NCBI RefSeq assembly: GCF_001625565.1
Contig: NZ_AUXS01000097.1
Location: forward strand, 248,001 to 312,000
DNA length: 64,000 bases
Source: Pseudoalteromonas luteoviolacea NCIMB 1944
GTDB taxonomy: Bacteria > Pseudomonadota > Gammaproteobacteria > Enterobacterales > Alteromonadaceae
Reading direction: 5' to 3'
In this document: piece by piece, positions 37,072 through 44,658 of the stretch
How the letters are laid out: each line of letters opens with the position of its first letter
Position numbering within the stretch: position 1 is the stretch's first letter
The notes under the pieces: generated by a model
The model's database searches: none
The model's input: only the letters and a program-made list of their open reading frames with translations
Told to the model about the DNA's origin: nothing
Made by a program: the position numbers and the translations under genes

Positions 37072-37362
37072 CTAGATGCCTCTGCAAATGGCGTTAATTC
37101 TGCCTGAGTTAGGATCAATTAAAGGGTAGAAGCTGTAAGCTTTACCCCAATAAGCTGCTCTTTCAGTAATTAAGCCTCTGTTATGTGCATCGTCAATTCG
37201 TCTCGCTAATTCTTGAAATGAAATAGGTCCTGCATAACACGTTCCTGGTGGACCGTTGCCTTCAAGGGCAAAGGCGCGATATTGAGCTAACCCCATAGCA
37301 GCAGAAGCATCAAATGAAAGTAATGACAATAGCGTTGAGAAAGCGAGAGTTCTGTAAATCAT
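37072..37362 (-). CDS. Array protein, copy 6
   Basis: A 96-residue secreted protein, start at 37362 (MIYRTLAFST) with AAGGAC six bases upstream; the frame extends to 37449 but those residues are not a signal peptide. It has AMGLAQYRAFA, Cys in PGTCYAGP, RIDDAHNRGLITERAAYWGK, AYSFYPLIDPN and AICRG. The Asp-Pro-Asn-Ser-Gly after YPLI is a local oddity where most copies have a hydrophobic pair. Confidence 0.88.
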   Translation of the reverse strand: MIYRTLAFSTLLSLLSFDASAAMGLAQYRAFALEGNGPPGTCYAGPISFQELARRIDDAHNRGLITERAAYWGKAYSFYPLIDPNSGRINAICRGI

Positions 37363-37402
37363 ATTTCTGTCCTTTTTTAGCAATTCCCCCTGAGTACAGT
37401 TT

Positions 37403-37690
37403 TTAACCACGGCATATTGCCAAAACTGACCGAGTATAAGTGTCCACAACAGGGTAGTAGCTATATGCTTTTGCCCAAAACGAAGCTCGTTGAGTTATAA
37501 GGCCCATCCCAAGTGCGAAATCTATTCGAGCTTTGACTTCAGTGTATGATGTAGGTTTTGAGGTACAGCGACCTGCAGCTTGTGCATCTCTTAGCGCCAT
37601 AGCTTCATAGGCAGCCATGCTGATCGCTGCATTAGAGTCAAATGACAGTAAAGCGATAGCGCCTGCAAAGGTAAGTGATTTAAATGACAT
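37403..37690 (-). CDS. Array protein, copy 7
   Basis: A 95-residue secreted protein, start at 37690 (MSFKSLTFAG). It has AISMAAYEAMALRDAQAAGRC, RIDFALGMGLITQRASFWAKAYSYYPVVDTY and AICRG. The ribosome site is GGAG seven bases upstream, unlike the TAAGGAAAT context of most copies. Confidence 0.87.
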   Translation of the reverse strand: MSFKSLTFAGAIALLSFDSNAAISMAAYEAMALRDAQAAGRCTSKPTSYTEVKARIDFALGMGLITQRASFWAKAYSYYPVVDTYTRSVLAICRG

Positions 37691-37777
37691 GGAGCAGCTC
37701 CATTTAAGGTTTGATATTACCGCCTTAGTTTTATTTACCAAGGCGCATTCGATTAGAGGTAAAAATTGACTTCTGCC

Positions 37778-38077
37778 TTATCTACTGCCGCTTCCACTGC
37801 AAACTGCGCCTATAGTAAAGCTAAAAAAATCAATTACAGGGTAGTAGCTATAGGCTTTACCCCAATCTGCCGCTCTTTTGGTAATAAGCCCCTGATTAAC
37901 TGCCCAATCAATGCGCCTTACCATTTCATGGTATGGGAGAGGGCTATATACACATCGCCCTGTTATTTCTGAGTCTATCTGAGCGCGACTCTGATAAGCT
38001 GCTAAGTTCATCGTTGCGGCAGATTCGAATGACAGCAGGGATAATGCGCCTGCGAATGCAAGAGTTTTTATCATCAT
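37778..38077 (-). CDS. Array protein, copy 8 (recent-duplication block)
   Basis: A 99-residue secreted protein, start at 38077 (MMIKTLAFAG) after AAGGAAATTATC. It has TMNLAAYQSRAQIDSEITGRC, RRIDWAVNQGLITKRAADWGKAYSYYPVIDFF and GAVCSGSGSR. The signal peptide is nearly identical to copies 9-11, marking the closely related block that repeats at about 380 bases. Confidence 0.9.
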   Translation of the reverse strand: MMIKTLAFAGALSLLSFESAATMNLAAYQSRAQIDSEITGRCVYSPLPYHEMVRRIDWAVNQGLITKRAADWGKAYSYYPVIDFFSFTIGAVCSGSGSR

Positions 38078-38167
38078 GATAATTTCCTTATTTATTAACA
38101 TTTAGTAATTAGTGATTATTTTTTAAATACTTATATAAGCACCTTTATAGGGCTATTAACTTAAGCC

Positions 38168-38458
38168 TTATCTTCCACTACAAATTGCGCCTATTTTAAA
38201 GATAAAAATATGTATAACAGGATAATAGCCATAAGCTTTACCCCAATAAGCCGCTCTTTCGGTAATTAGTCCTCGGTTAAATGCCCAATCAATGTGCATT
38301 GCCAATTCTTGGAAAGGGATTGGCTTGTTGTTACATCGCCCTCCAATTCCTGAGTCAATTCGCGCGCGATGTTCATAAGCTGCTAAGTCCATGGCTGCGA
38401 CAGATTCGAAGGACAGCAGGGATAATATTCCTGCAAGTGCCAGTGTTTTTATCATCAT
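38168..38458 (-). CDS. Array protein, copy 9 (recent-duplication block)
   Basis: A 96-residue secreted protein (MMIKTLALAGILSLLSFESV signal). It has AMDLAAYEHRARIDSGIGGRC, the core IDWAFNRGLITERAAYWGKA with YGYYPVIHIF, and GAICSGR. A His replaces the usual Asp after YYPVI. The downstream spacer resembles the others in this block (GCAC.TTTATAGGG). Confidence 0.91.
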   Translation of the reverse strand: MMIKTLALAGILSLLSFESVAAMDLAAYEHRARIDSGIGGRCNNKPIPFQELAMHIDWAFNRGLITERAAYWGKAYGYYPVIHIFIFKIGAICSGR

Positions 38459-38548
38459 AGTAATTTCCTTATTTTTGGCTTTTAGTTCAGACAGATTAAC
38501 TTTCAGGTACTTATGTGAGCACGTTTATAGGGGTTATTGATTTTGGCT

Positions 38549-38836
38549 TTATACACCTTTACAAATAGCCACTACAGATCGGTCAAAAAAATCAACAAGA
38601 GGATAATAACCATAAGCTTTGCCCCAATAAGCTGCTCTTTCGGTAATTAGTCCCTGATGAAATGCCCAATCAATGCGCATAATAAACTCTTGATAGGAGA
38701 TAGGGCGAGTTGAACACCGACTAGCCATATCAGAGTCAATACGGGCGCGATATTCGTAAGTTGCCAAGTCCATTGCTGCGAAAGATTCAAATGACAGCAG
38801 AGATAGCGTCCCTGCTAATGCTAGTGTTTTTATCAT
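38549..38836 (-). CDS. Array protein, copy 10 (recent-duplication block)
   Basis: A 95-residue secreted protein, start at 38836 (MIKTLALAGT). It has AMDLATYEYRARIDSDMASRC, RIDWAFHQGLITERAAYWGK, AYGYYPLVDFF and AICKGV. It is the nearest match to the family consensus and very close to copies 9 and 11. Confidence 0.91.
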   Translation of the reverse strand: MIKTLALAGTLSLLSFESFAAMDLATYEYRARIDSDMASRCSTRPISYQEFIMRIDWAFHQGLITERAAYWGKAYGYYPLVDFFDRSVVAICKGV

Positions 38837-38924
38837 CTTAATAATCTCCTTACTTTTTAACATTTAGCGATAACGGGTTATTTTTCATTGATTAGTATTT
38901 TGGTGTTTATCTGGGGTATTGACT

Positions 38925-39212
38925 TTAGCCTTTGCAAACAGCGGCTATATTTTGGGAAAACATATCAACAACGGGGTAGTAGCCATAGGCTTTACTCCAC
39001 CAAGCTGCTCTTTCAGTAATTAGTCCTTGATGAAATGCCCAATCAATGCGCATTTTTAATTCTTGGTAAGGGATAGGCCTATATACACACCGCCCTGGCA
39101 TTTCGGCATCTATACGGGCGCGATGTGCGTATGTCGCCAAGTCCATTGTTGCGAAAGATTCGAATGACAGCAGGGATAATACTCCTGCTAATGCAAGTGT
39201 TTTTATCATCAT
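38925..39212 (-). CDS. Array protein, copy 11 (recent-duplication block)
   Basis: A 95-residue secreted protein (MMIKTLALAGVLSLLSFESF signal). It has TMDLATYAHRARIDAEMPGRC, RIDWAFHQGLITERAAWWSK (Trp for Tyr, Ser for Gly), AYGYYPVVDMF and AAVCKG. The 342-base gap before it holds a possible decayed copy. Confidence 0.91.
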   Translation of the reverse strand: MMIKTLALAGVLSLLSFESFATMDLATYAHRARIDAEMPGRCVYRPIPYQELKMRIDWAFHQGLITERAAWWSKAYGYYPVVDMFSQNIAAVCKG

Positions 39213-39447
39213 TATTATTCCTTATCAGATTTAAACGCATTAAAAATACCGCTCTAACAGTGCGAAGGTTATGCATTTGGTTGTCATTATGTGTTCGAAT
39301 ATAAATTAACTCTATTCGGCATAGCTGCGGAATATCCCGATCAAAAGCAGCTCGATTTAGGTGCATCGACACACATATGGTGGCAGAGTCAATTAAGCTA
39401 AATACGCAAGGAAAAAAGTGAAAACACCCACAAAATGGTTTTTTCAT
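39213..39447 (-). pseudogene. Possible decayed array copy
   Basis: In the oversized gap between copies 11 and 12, a frame from the ATG at 39447 (AGGAAAG upstream) gives a hydrophobic Cys/Phe-rich start, then MHLNRAAFDRDIPQLC. That aligns loosely with the M-x-L ... x-I-D-R-x-x-P-x-x-C region of intact copies (for example copy 14). No GLIT or YYPVID region is left, and the frame runs on into copy 11. The weak match and the spacing argue for a remnant. Confidence 0.3.
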
Positions 39448-39554
39448 TGTCTTTCCTATTTGACATTAGTTTATCGAGCATATGCAGCACGTCGCGACAT
39501 GCTGCATATATCCAGTTAAATACTGAAACGTTTTATCAATATCATGTTGGTGAA

Positions 39555-39848
39555 TTATGCGCCTCTACAAACAGCAACGACTTGATCTGAAAAAATATCT
39601 ACTACTGGATAGTAGCCATACGCTTTACCCCAATAAGACGCTCTTTCTGTAATGAGCCCACGGCTATAAGCCCAGTCAATCCGTCTTTTAAGCTCGTTAT
39701 ATGTAATAGGGTATCCTCGGGCACAACGTCCTGAACTTCCATTGTCCTGATAGGCTCTCACTTCATATTCAGCAATATCCATTGCGGCGAACGATTCAAA
39801 TGAAAGTAGAGAAAGTACGCCAGCGAAAGCGAGGGTTTTAATGGCCAT
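39555..39848 (-). CDS. Array protein, copy 12
   Basis: A 97-residue secreted protein (MAIKTLAFAGVLSLLSFESF signal). It has AMDIAEYEVRAYQDNGSSGRC, an ARGYPITYNELKRRIDWAYS stretch, GLITERASYWGKAYGYYPVVD and VAVCRGA. It is close to copies 8-11 despite lying beyond the larger gap. AAGGAAATCATT precedes the ATG. Confidence 0.9.
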   Translation of the reverse strand: MAIKTLAFAGVLSLLSFESFAAMDIAEYEVRAYQDNGSSGRCARGYPITYNELKRRIDWAYSRGLITERASYWGKAYGYYPVVDIFSDQVVAVCRGA

Positions 39849-39970
39849 AATGATTTCCTTATATTTTGTAAAAGTAAATTAATCTTATTAATTGTGTTTA
39901 CCCGGTATTTAAAGCCTAGGGACAATTTTCACCAACCTAAAATCCTGATTGAACAGTTGCCCCCCGACAT

Positions 39971-40273
39971 TTAATCCAAAGAAGTAAAGGTCCTAAGGTT
40001 GACTCGGCAAACTCCCACAGCCTTGTATTCGTACATATCTATCACTGGGAAGTAGTAATTACTTTTGGCCTGTCGAGCGACATCGGGTGTAATAAGCCTG
40101 TCAGATACTGCCATTTGCAAATACTCTGAAAATGTCATCGGTACTCTATAGCTATAACAGGCATGGCTCCGTGCATTAGGGTGCTGCGCACCTTCTATAA
40201 ACTCAGGCAAGGTCATCATTGCGTGTGATTGGAAAGACAATATGCTTAAAATAGAGAGAGCTTTAAGATTCAT
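39971..40273 (-). CDS. Array protein, copy 13 (divergent)
   Basis: A 100-residue secreted protein, the most divergent copy. It has a short signal (MNLKALSILSILSFQSHA), MMTLPEFIEGAQ, Cys in SHACYSYR, DRLITPDVARQAKSNYYFPV (Gly of GLIT and the central Trp lost), IDMY and VGVC, then a ten-residue tail (RVNLRTFTSL). Both cysteines are kept, which argues that the disulphide matters. Confidence 0.85.
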   Translation of the reverse strand: MNLKALSILSILSFQSHAMMTLPEFIEGAQHPNARSHACYSYRVPMTFSEYLQMAVSDRLITPDVARQAKSNYYFPVIDMYEYKAVGVCRVNLRTFTSLD

Positions 40274-40324
40274 TTTATATCCTTATTAAATATTTCATAA
40301 ATTCTAATAAAACTATTTACGTTT

Positions 40325-40636
40325 TTAGTATTGTTGTAGCTTTGGCCTAGCGCCAAAGCTACACACTGCGACTATCGTGTAATCAAATACATCAATGACT
40401 GGGTAGAAACCAGCTATACGGCCCCATGATGCAGCGCTAGAAGTAATAAGCCCGTGGCTCTGCGCGAAGTCTATACGGTGGTAATAATCGATAATATGAG
40501 GTGGGTTTACACAGCGTCCAGGAGTTTGTCGATCGATTAGAGCCTGCCTTTTGTAGCTTTGCAAGTCCATTGTTGCATATGAATCGAATGAAATAATACA
40601 AAGCAAAAATATGAATAAAGAGGATTTTAATACCAT
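40325..40636 (-). CDS. Array protein, copy 14 (first transcribed)
   Basis: A 103-residue secreted protein at the upstream end of the array. It has a hydrophobic signal (VLKSSLFIFLLCIISFDSYA), TMDLQSYKRQALIDRQTPGRC, RIDFAQSHGLITSSAASWGR, IAGFYPVIDVFDY and VAVC, then a tail FGARPKLQQY. TAAGGAAATTCAT precedes the ATG. An array promoter, if single, would lie in the 400-base region upstream. Confidence 0.88.
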   Translation of the reverse strand: MVLKSSLFIFLLCIISFDSYATMDLQSYKRQALIDRQTPGRCVNPPHIIDYYHRIDFAQSHGLITSSAASWGRIAGFYPVIDVFDYTIVAVCSFGARPKLQQY

Positions 40637-41019
40637 ATGAATTTCCTTATATAAATTAATTGAATTTAAACTTTTAGTATATTTGTATATTGCGATTATT
40701 GTTTGGTTTCGATTTGTGCATCGATGTAAATACTATAATAGTAAAGCAAGTGACACTTTATCAGTTACAATTCATTATATGTTTTAACATTGATTTAAAT
40801 TGTGATCAATAAATAAACAGACTTGGTTGTTGAAGCTTGCTCTTTAATCATAATAATTAAAGAGTTAGGTTTAAATTCATTAGAAGAGGCGGAACTGAAG
40901 ATATAGATTATTATCGTTAATGTAGCGTTGAAATAGGCTAGTTAAATTATAGTGTTTTTGTTTTTTAAATAGTGTGGAACTTTGTATGTTGCAAATGGTT
41001 GAATTTTGCCGTGATTCTC
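40637..41019. promoter_or_regulatory. Upstream region of the array, with a palindrome
   Basis: About 380 bases of AT-rich DNA without a gene. A perfect 13-base palindrome, TACTATAATAGTA, lies at 40731-40743, about 95 bases before copy 14, in a place suited to a promoter or operator. No clear -35/-10 pair could be fixed. Confidence 0.4.
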
Positions 41020-41051
41020 ATTCTGTGGTGAGATAGTACTCACCACAGAAT
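41020..41051. terminator. Strong hairpin after the DUF819 gene
   Basis: ATTCTGTGGTGAG (41020-41032) and CTCACCACAGAAT (41039-41051) form a perfect 13-bp stem with a six-base loop, eight bases after the stop. It lacks a T run. Confidence 0.6.
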
Positions 41052-41059
41052 GCGCATAA

Positions 41060-42223
41060 TTACATGGCCTGTAACAGTAAGGCAACGCCTATGCCTGCAC
41101 CTGTGCCAATGATGACGCCCATCAGCGCCATCAAGATTGCAACTGGTACTAGAGTTTGGCTATATGCTGCAGCAAGAACGGGGGAAGAGGCAACGCCACC
41201 GATGTTTGCGAGTGAGGCTATACCACAGGTAAATAGATCGAGTTTAAATATTTTGGCGATAGTCGTGAGTATTACGCCGTGAATAAGTAGGATAACAAAG
41301 CCAGCTAAGATGTACGCAGGAGCTTGAGTTAACTCTGCAAAGTTTGCGTTGGCCGCAATCAGCCCAACAAGTGTATAAAGTAAGACATTTGAAAGTTGTG
41401 GAGAACCTGGAATTTTCCCAAGAGGTGTCATTGCGCAAATGACACCTGCTAAGGTCACCAACATAATACTCCATGTTGTACTCGTGAGGACCGCGTTATG
41501 TGGTAATAAACCCGATACGTAGATTGCCAGTGCAGACAAACCAAATGCACAGCCGAGCAGTAGCATTATATCTGGAAAAGTAGTTTCTTTTCTTATCTTA
41601 TCATTAGACAAGGTGAGTTTGTGTTGCAGCTCATCAAGGGTGCTGGTGTTTGCCTTTGTCCAAGCATTAAACTTATGTGCAAAAGGTACCAGAGCCAGTA
41701 AAAACATGATCCACATTGCGTAATCTATTGAGTCGATCAATAGGGTGTATCCCATTCCGGCATCATTCAGTCCCAAAGATTGTTGCACAGCAACCATATT
41801 TTGAGTACCGCCTATCCAGCTGCCAGCTAGAGCGCCAAAAGTAAGCGCAGCATTGTCACTTAAATAGCTTTGGAATAACGCAAAAGAAATGATGAAACCA
41901 AGTACAATGCTTAAAGTTGCAGCAAAGAAAGTCCCTAATAGCTTAGGTCCAAGCTTAACAATGTCGCGTAGGTCTGCCCTCAATAGCATTAAGAATATCA
42001 TTGCTGGCAATATAGCGGTTTTTACTTCTCCACGGGCTTGTTTGACTGACTCTGTCATTTCCCATACGCCCAACGTTGACATTACCATCGCTGAAAAGTA
42101 GATGATAATGACAGCTGGAACATATTTGAAAAAAGGCCCATTTTTATATTTGTCCTCATACCAAATCACAATACTCGACACAAACATTAAGAATGCGATG
42201 AACGAAAAACCATCTTGGATCAT
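41060..42223 (-). CDS. DUF819 family integral membrane protein (YjcL-like)
   Basis: A 387-residue polytopic membrane protein with about ten helices in two similar halves, fitting DUF819 (B. subtilis YjcL type). The family GSWIGGTQNM motif is at about residues 136-145, and a similar IASLANIGGVASSPVLAAAY stretch lies in the second half. These Gly-rich loops suggest a transporter with an inverted-repeat fold, but no substrate is established. It is read away from the XRE regulator, with the 7-bp repeat between them. Confidence 0.85.
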   Translation of the reverse strand: MIQDGFSFIAFLMFVSSIVIWYEDKYKNGPFFKYVPAVIIIYFSAMVMSTLGVWEMTESVKQARGEVKTAILPAMIFLMLLRADLRDIVKLGPKLLGTFFAATLSIVLGFIISFALFQSYLSDNAALTFGALAGSWIGGTQNMVAVQQSLGLNDAGMGYTLLIDSIDYAMWIMFLLALVPFAHKFNAWTKANTSTLDELQHKLTLSNDKIRKETTFPDIMLLLGCAFGLSALAIYVSGLLPHNAVLTSTTWSIMLVTLAGVICAMTPLGKIPGSPQLSNVLLYTLVGLIAANANFAELTQAPAYILAGFVILLIHGVILTTIAKIFKLDLFTCGIASLANIGGVASSPVLAAAYSQTLVPVAILMALMGVIIGTGAGIGVALLLQAM

Positions 42224-42312
42224 ATGTCCCTCTATTTTAATTATTATAAATTGGCAGCTATGCTAGCGGAATTTGATGAGAAAAACGACGATTAATAATC
42301 ATACTTGACCAA

Positions 42313-42354
42313 GTTTGGAGTTTGGAGTTTGGAGTTTGGAGTTTGGAGTTTGGT
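42313..42354. repeat. Six-copy 7-bp tandem repeat (AGTTTGG)
   Basis: Six perfect copies of AGTTTGG run without interruption, 90 bases before the DUF819 start on one side and about 170 before the regulator start on the other. Seven-base units of this kind change copy number by slipped pairing, so this is a candidate phase-variable promoter spacer. A function is not shown by the sequence. Confidence 0.9.
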
Positions 42355-42521
42355 CGTAAATGCAAAACTATTGAAAGGTATGCTATTTATTTTAAAAGTG
42401 TGTCTTTTTAACAGGTGTCATGTAAGAGTCGGGTAATTGTCGGGTAGTGTCGATACCATTTCGTGACCGACAGATGATAATATCAGTCACTCTCCAAGAT
42501 GAGCGAGTAAGAGGTAAAACC

Positions 42522-42986
42522 GTGGTTCTAAAACAACTTAGATTAAGTCGCAGCCTTTCCCAGGAGCAGTTAGCTCAAATGTCTGGTTTGAGTGTTCGTA
42601 CTATTCAACGAATTGAGGCTGGTGGTAATGCGAGTTTAGAATCGCAGAAATGCCTTGCTGCTGCGCTCAATGTCAGTATCGAAATATTGAATCAGGAGAA
42701 AGTGACCATGAATAGACGTTCTGAAAATTGGCAAGGCCTGCCGATTATTTTAAAAATTTGGTTTGTGCTTAATTTTTTACAGCTTAGGCCAAAGCGAGAT
42801 ACAGCAAATCGCATCACGTGGCTGGGGCATATATCAGGTTTTATATTTTGTTGTGTGGGTGTTGTGAGTGAAGCTGCATTGGTCGGCGGTTTGCTAATGT
42901 TACTGACTGCTTACTTATTTGCTTTGTTAAAGTGGCAAGGGGACAAATACGATATTTGGGATGAACCTAAAGTAACAGCGCGCTGA
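42522..42986 (+). CDS. XRE-family regulator with C-terminal membrane segments
   Basis: A 154-residue protein. The start is GTG at 42522 (MVLKQLRLSR), since AAGAGG lies seven bases upstream and the HTH begins directly; earlier in-frame starts at 42447 and 42474 are unsupported. Residues about 5-60 are an XRE helix-turn-helix (LSQEQLAQMSGLSVRTIQRIEAGGNASLES). The C-terminal half has two membrane segments (HISGFIFCCVGVVSEAALVG and LLMLLTAYLFALL), so it should be a membrane-tethered regulator. Its target is unknown; the DUF819 gene and the 7-bp repeat are the nearest candidates. Confidence 0.8.
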   Translation: MVLKQLRLSRSLSQEQLAQMSGLSVRTIQRIEAGGNASLESQKCLAAALNVSIEILNQEKVTMNRRSENWQGLPIILKIWFVLNFLQLRPKRDTANRITWLGHISGFIFCCVGVVSEAALVGGLLMLLTAYLFALLKWQGDKYDIWDEPKVTAR

Positions 42987-43026
42987 GTTGTGAATGATTA
43001 TGAAGGGAGATGTCTCTTTGGTGTAG

Positions 43027-43062
43027 GTATGAATTTGGCGTAGCGTGACACCAAATTCATAC
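43027..43062. terminator. Hairpin between convergent genes
   Basis: GTATGAATTTGG and CCAAATTCATAC form a perfect 12-bp stem around a 12-base loop, between the XRE regulator and the arsenic operon. There is no T run. Confidence 0.6.
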
Positions 43063-43117
43063 ATCCAGCCTTAAACTCAGTGCATTGCACATAAATTAAC
43101 TGTCAATCAGGTGAGGA

Positions 43118-43606
43118 CTAGAATTCATCAAAAAAGGCTTTTTGCACCGGGTGTTTAAGCGCTTTGGGCCTGAGTAGTTGTACCTGCTCAATGATAGCTT
43201 GATGATCGTATCCAAGACGTTTCATCAGCAGCGCTATAACCAGCCCTGTTCGGCCTGAGCCTCCTTTACAATGGACCGCGACGGTGCCTTTTTGCTCTAC
43301 AATGGATAAGATCGCATTGACATGTGTATTGAATGCATCAGTAAAGTCTTGATTAGGGGCATCGTCATCTGGCAGAGGTAGTTGAAACCACTGTAGCGCG
43401 AGTTTTTCACAGGCAAGTGGTAATCCTTGAGCACCATTTTTTTCCATTTCGTTGTCGTACATCAGAGTGACAACAGCTTGAACTGACGCGCACTTAAGTT
43501 GCTCGACAGCTTCGATTAATGGCACTTCTTTTGTGCCAGGGCAAGGAGTGAAAATGAACGTCCCGCCGTTATTCAGGGCTAGTTTGTCAAATGGGTGTGT
43601 TTGCAT
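43118..43606 (-). CDS. Dual-specificity-like protein phosphatase in the arsenic operon
   Basis: A 162-residue phosphatase of the Cys-based superfamily. The P-loop VHCKGGSGRTGL is complete (Cys113, Arg119), and the general acid is likely Asp in QLPLPDDDAPN. The fold and length fit the CDKN3-like dual-specificity branch found in bacteria. It lies 18 bases after the acr3 gene as the last member of the operon, so its substrate may be tied to arsenic handling, but that is context only. Confidence 0.88.
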   Translation of the reverse strand: MQTHPFDKLALNNGGTFIFTPCPGTKEVPLIEAVEQLKCASVQAVVTLMYDNEMEKNGAQGLPLACEKLALQWFQLPLPDDDAPNQDFTDAFNTHVNAILSIVEQKGTVAVHCKGGSGRTGLVIALLMKRLGYDHQAIIEQVQLLRPKALKHPVQKAFFDEF

Positions 43607-43624
43607 AACAGTCTCTTGGTGAAA

Positions 43625-44647
43625 TTATGGGTTAAACCAATGCTTGGTTTTATTGACGATAGCAACGAGAGACAGCATTACAGGTACTTCTACCAAAACG
43701 CCAACTACGGTTGCAAGTGCCGCGCCTGAATGCAATCCAAATAAAGAGATCGCGACAGCAACAGCGAGTTCAAAAAAGTTCGAGGTACCGATCAGACAAG
43801 CTGGAGCAGCAATATTGTGTCTAAGCTTTAATTTCAAAGCAGCAAAATAGGCGATAAAAAATATCCCATAGGTTTGCAAAATGAGCGGAACTGCAATCAG
43901 GACTATGTTCATCGGTTGTGAAATAATGGTATTAGCTTGAAATCCAAACAGCAGTACTACAGTTGCCAATAAGCCAATGACTGAAAACGGCTTTAGCCTT
44001 GCTAATAAGGAATTGATCGCAGCTTCATTTTTGTTCGAGCCATTGAGTTTTTTACGAGTCACAACTCCGGCAACAAGCGGTAACAAGACATAAAGTAAAA
44101 CTGAGATAAGCAAGGTATTCCATGGAACATGAATATCCGACACGCCCAACAGCAAACCTGCAATCGGAGCAAAGGCAAATATCATGATCACATCATTGAC
44201 GGAGACTTGCACTAACGTGTAATTCGCATCACCTTTGGTCAACTGAGACCAAACAAACACCATGGCGGTACAAGGAGCGACTCCCAGTAGTATCATACCT
44301 GCAATATATTCTTGTGCCGTTTGTGGGCTGACATAGCTGGCAAAAATACCTTCAAAAAATAACCATCCAAGGGCTGCCATGGTAAATGGCTTTATAAGCC
44401 AATTTATTACGACGGTTAGTATCAAACCTCTGGGGTTTTTGCCGACCTCTTTGATGGTAGAAAAATCAATTTGCACCATCATGGGGTAGATCATCACCCA
44501 AATTAGCACCGCGACTACCAAATTAACATTGGCGAAGGTTAAAGCAGCAATAGACTCAAAAATTGCCGGGTAAATTAAGCCGAGCCCAGCCCCAGTAGCG
44601 ATGCTGGCAGCGACCCAAACGGATAAGTAGCGTTCAAAAATTCCCAC
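43625..44647 (-). CDS. acr3: ACR3-type arsenite efflux permease
   Basis: A 340-residue, ten-helix membrane transporter that exports arsenite. Family marks: VAVLIWVMIYPMMVQIDF, the Cys-bearing GVAPCTAMVFVWSQLTKGDA (the conserved Cys that binds arsenite), and the late CLIGTSNFFELAVAVAISLFG. It is 11 bases downstream of the ArsC-ArsR fusion gene and 18 bases upstream of the phosphatase gene. There is no ArsA ATPase, so export should be driven by the proton gradient. Confidence 0.94.
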   Translation of the reverse strand: MGIFERYLSVWVAASIATGAGLGLIYPAIFESIAALTFANVNLVVAVLIWVMIYPMMVQIDFSTIKEVGKNPRGLILTVVINWLIKPFTMAALGWLFFEGIFASYVSPQTAQEYIAGMILLGVAPCTAMVFVWSQLTKGDANYTLVQVSVNDVIMIFAFAPIAGLLLGVSDIHVPWNTLLISVLLYVLLPLVAGVVTRKKLNGSNKNEAAINSLLARLKPFSVIGLLATVVLLFGFQANTIISQPMNIVLIAVPLILQTYGIFFIAYFAALKLKLRHNIAAPACLIGTSNFFELAVAVAISLFGLHSGAALATVVGVLVEVPVMLSLVAIVNKTKHWFNP

Positions 44648-44658
44648 TTTAATACCTT

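Larger units (their letters stand above)
35109..40636 (-). repeat. Tandem array of 14 small secreted paralogues
   Basis: Fourteen same-strand genes encode related exported proteins with the plan signal peptide, [AST]-M-x-L-x-x-Y, a first Cys, then GLIT-x-x-A-x-x-W-x-K-x-Y-x-Y-Y-P-V-[IV]-D, and a second Cys within three to twelve residues of most C-termini. Start-to-start steps are 328-425 bases for most copies and 376-381 for the four central ones. Two gaps are larger: 515 between the third and fourth copies from the left, and 636 between the eleventh and twelfth. Most starts share a TAAGGAAAT-type ribosome site. I recognise no named family. Confidence 0.92.

Noticed and set aside
39079..39212. 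C-terminal part of the long minus-strand frame over copy 11
   Set aside because: It overlaps copy 11 in another register, so it is only a shadow there.
35109..40636. CRISPR-like or mobile-element reading of the small-gene array
   Set aside because: The units are coding genes with signal peptides and ribosome sites, repeat at about 350-380 bases, and lack short identical repeats, integrase or transposase.
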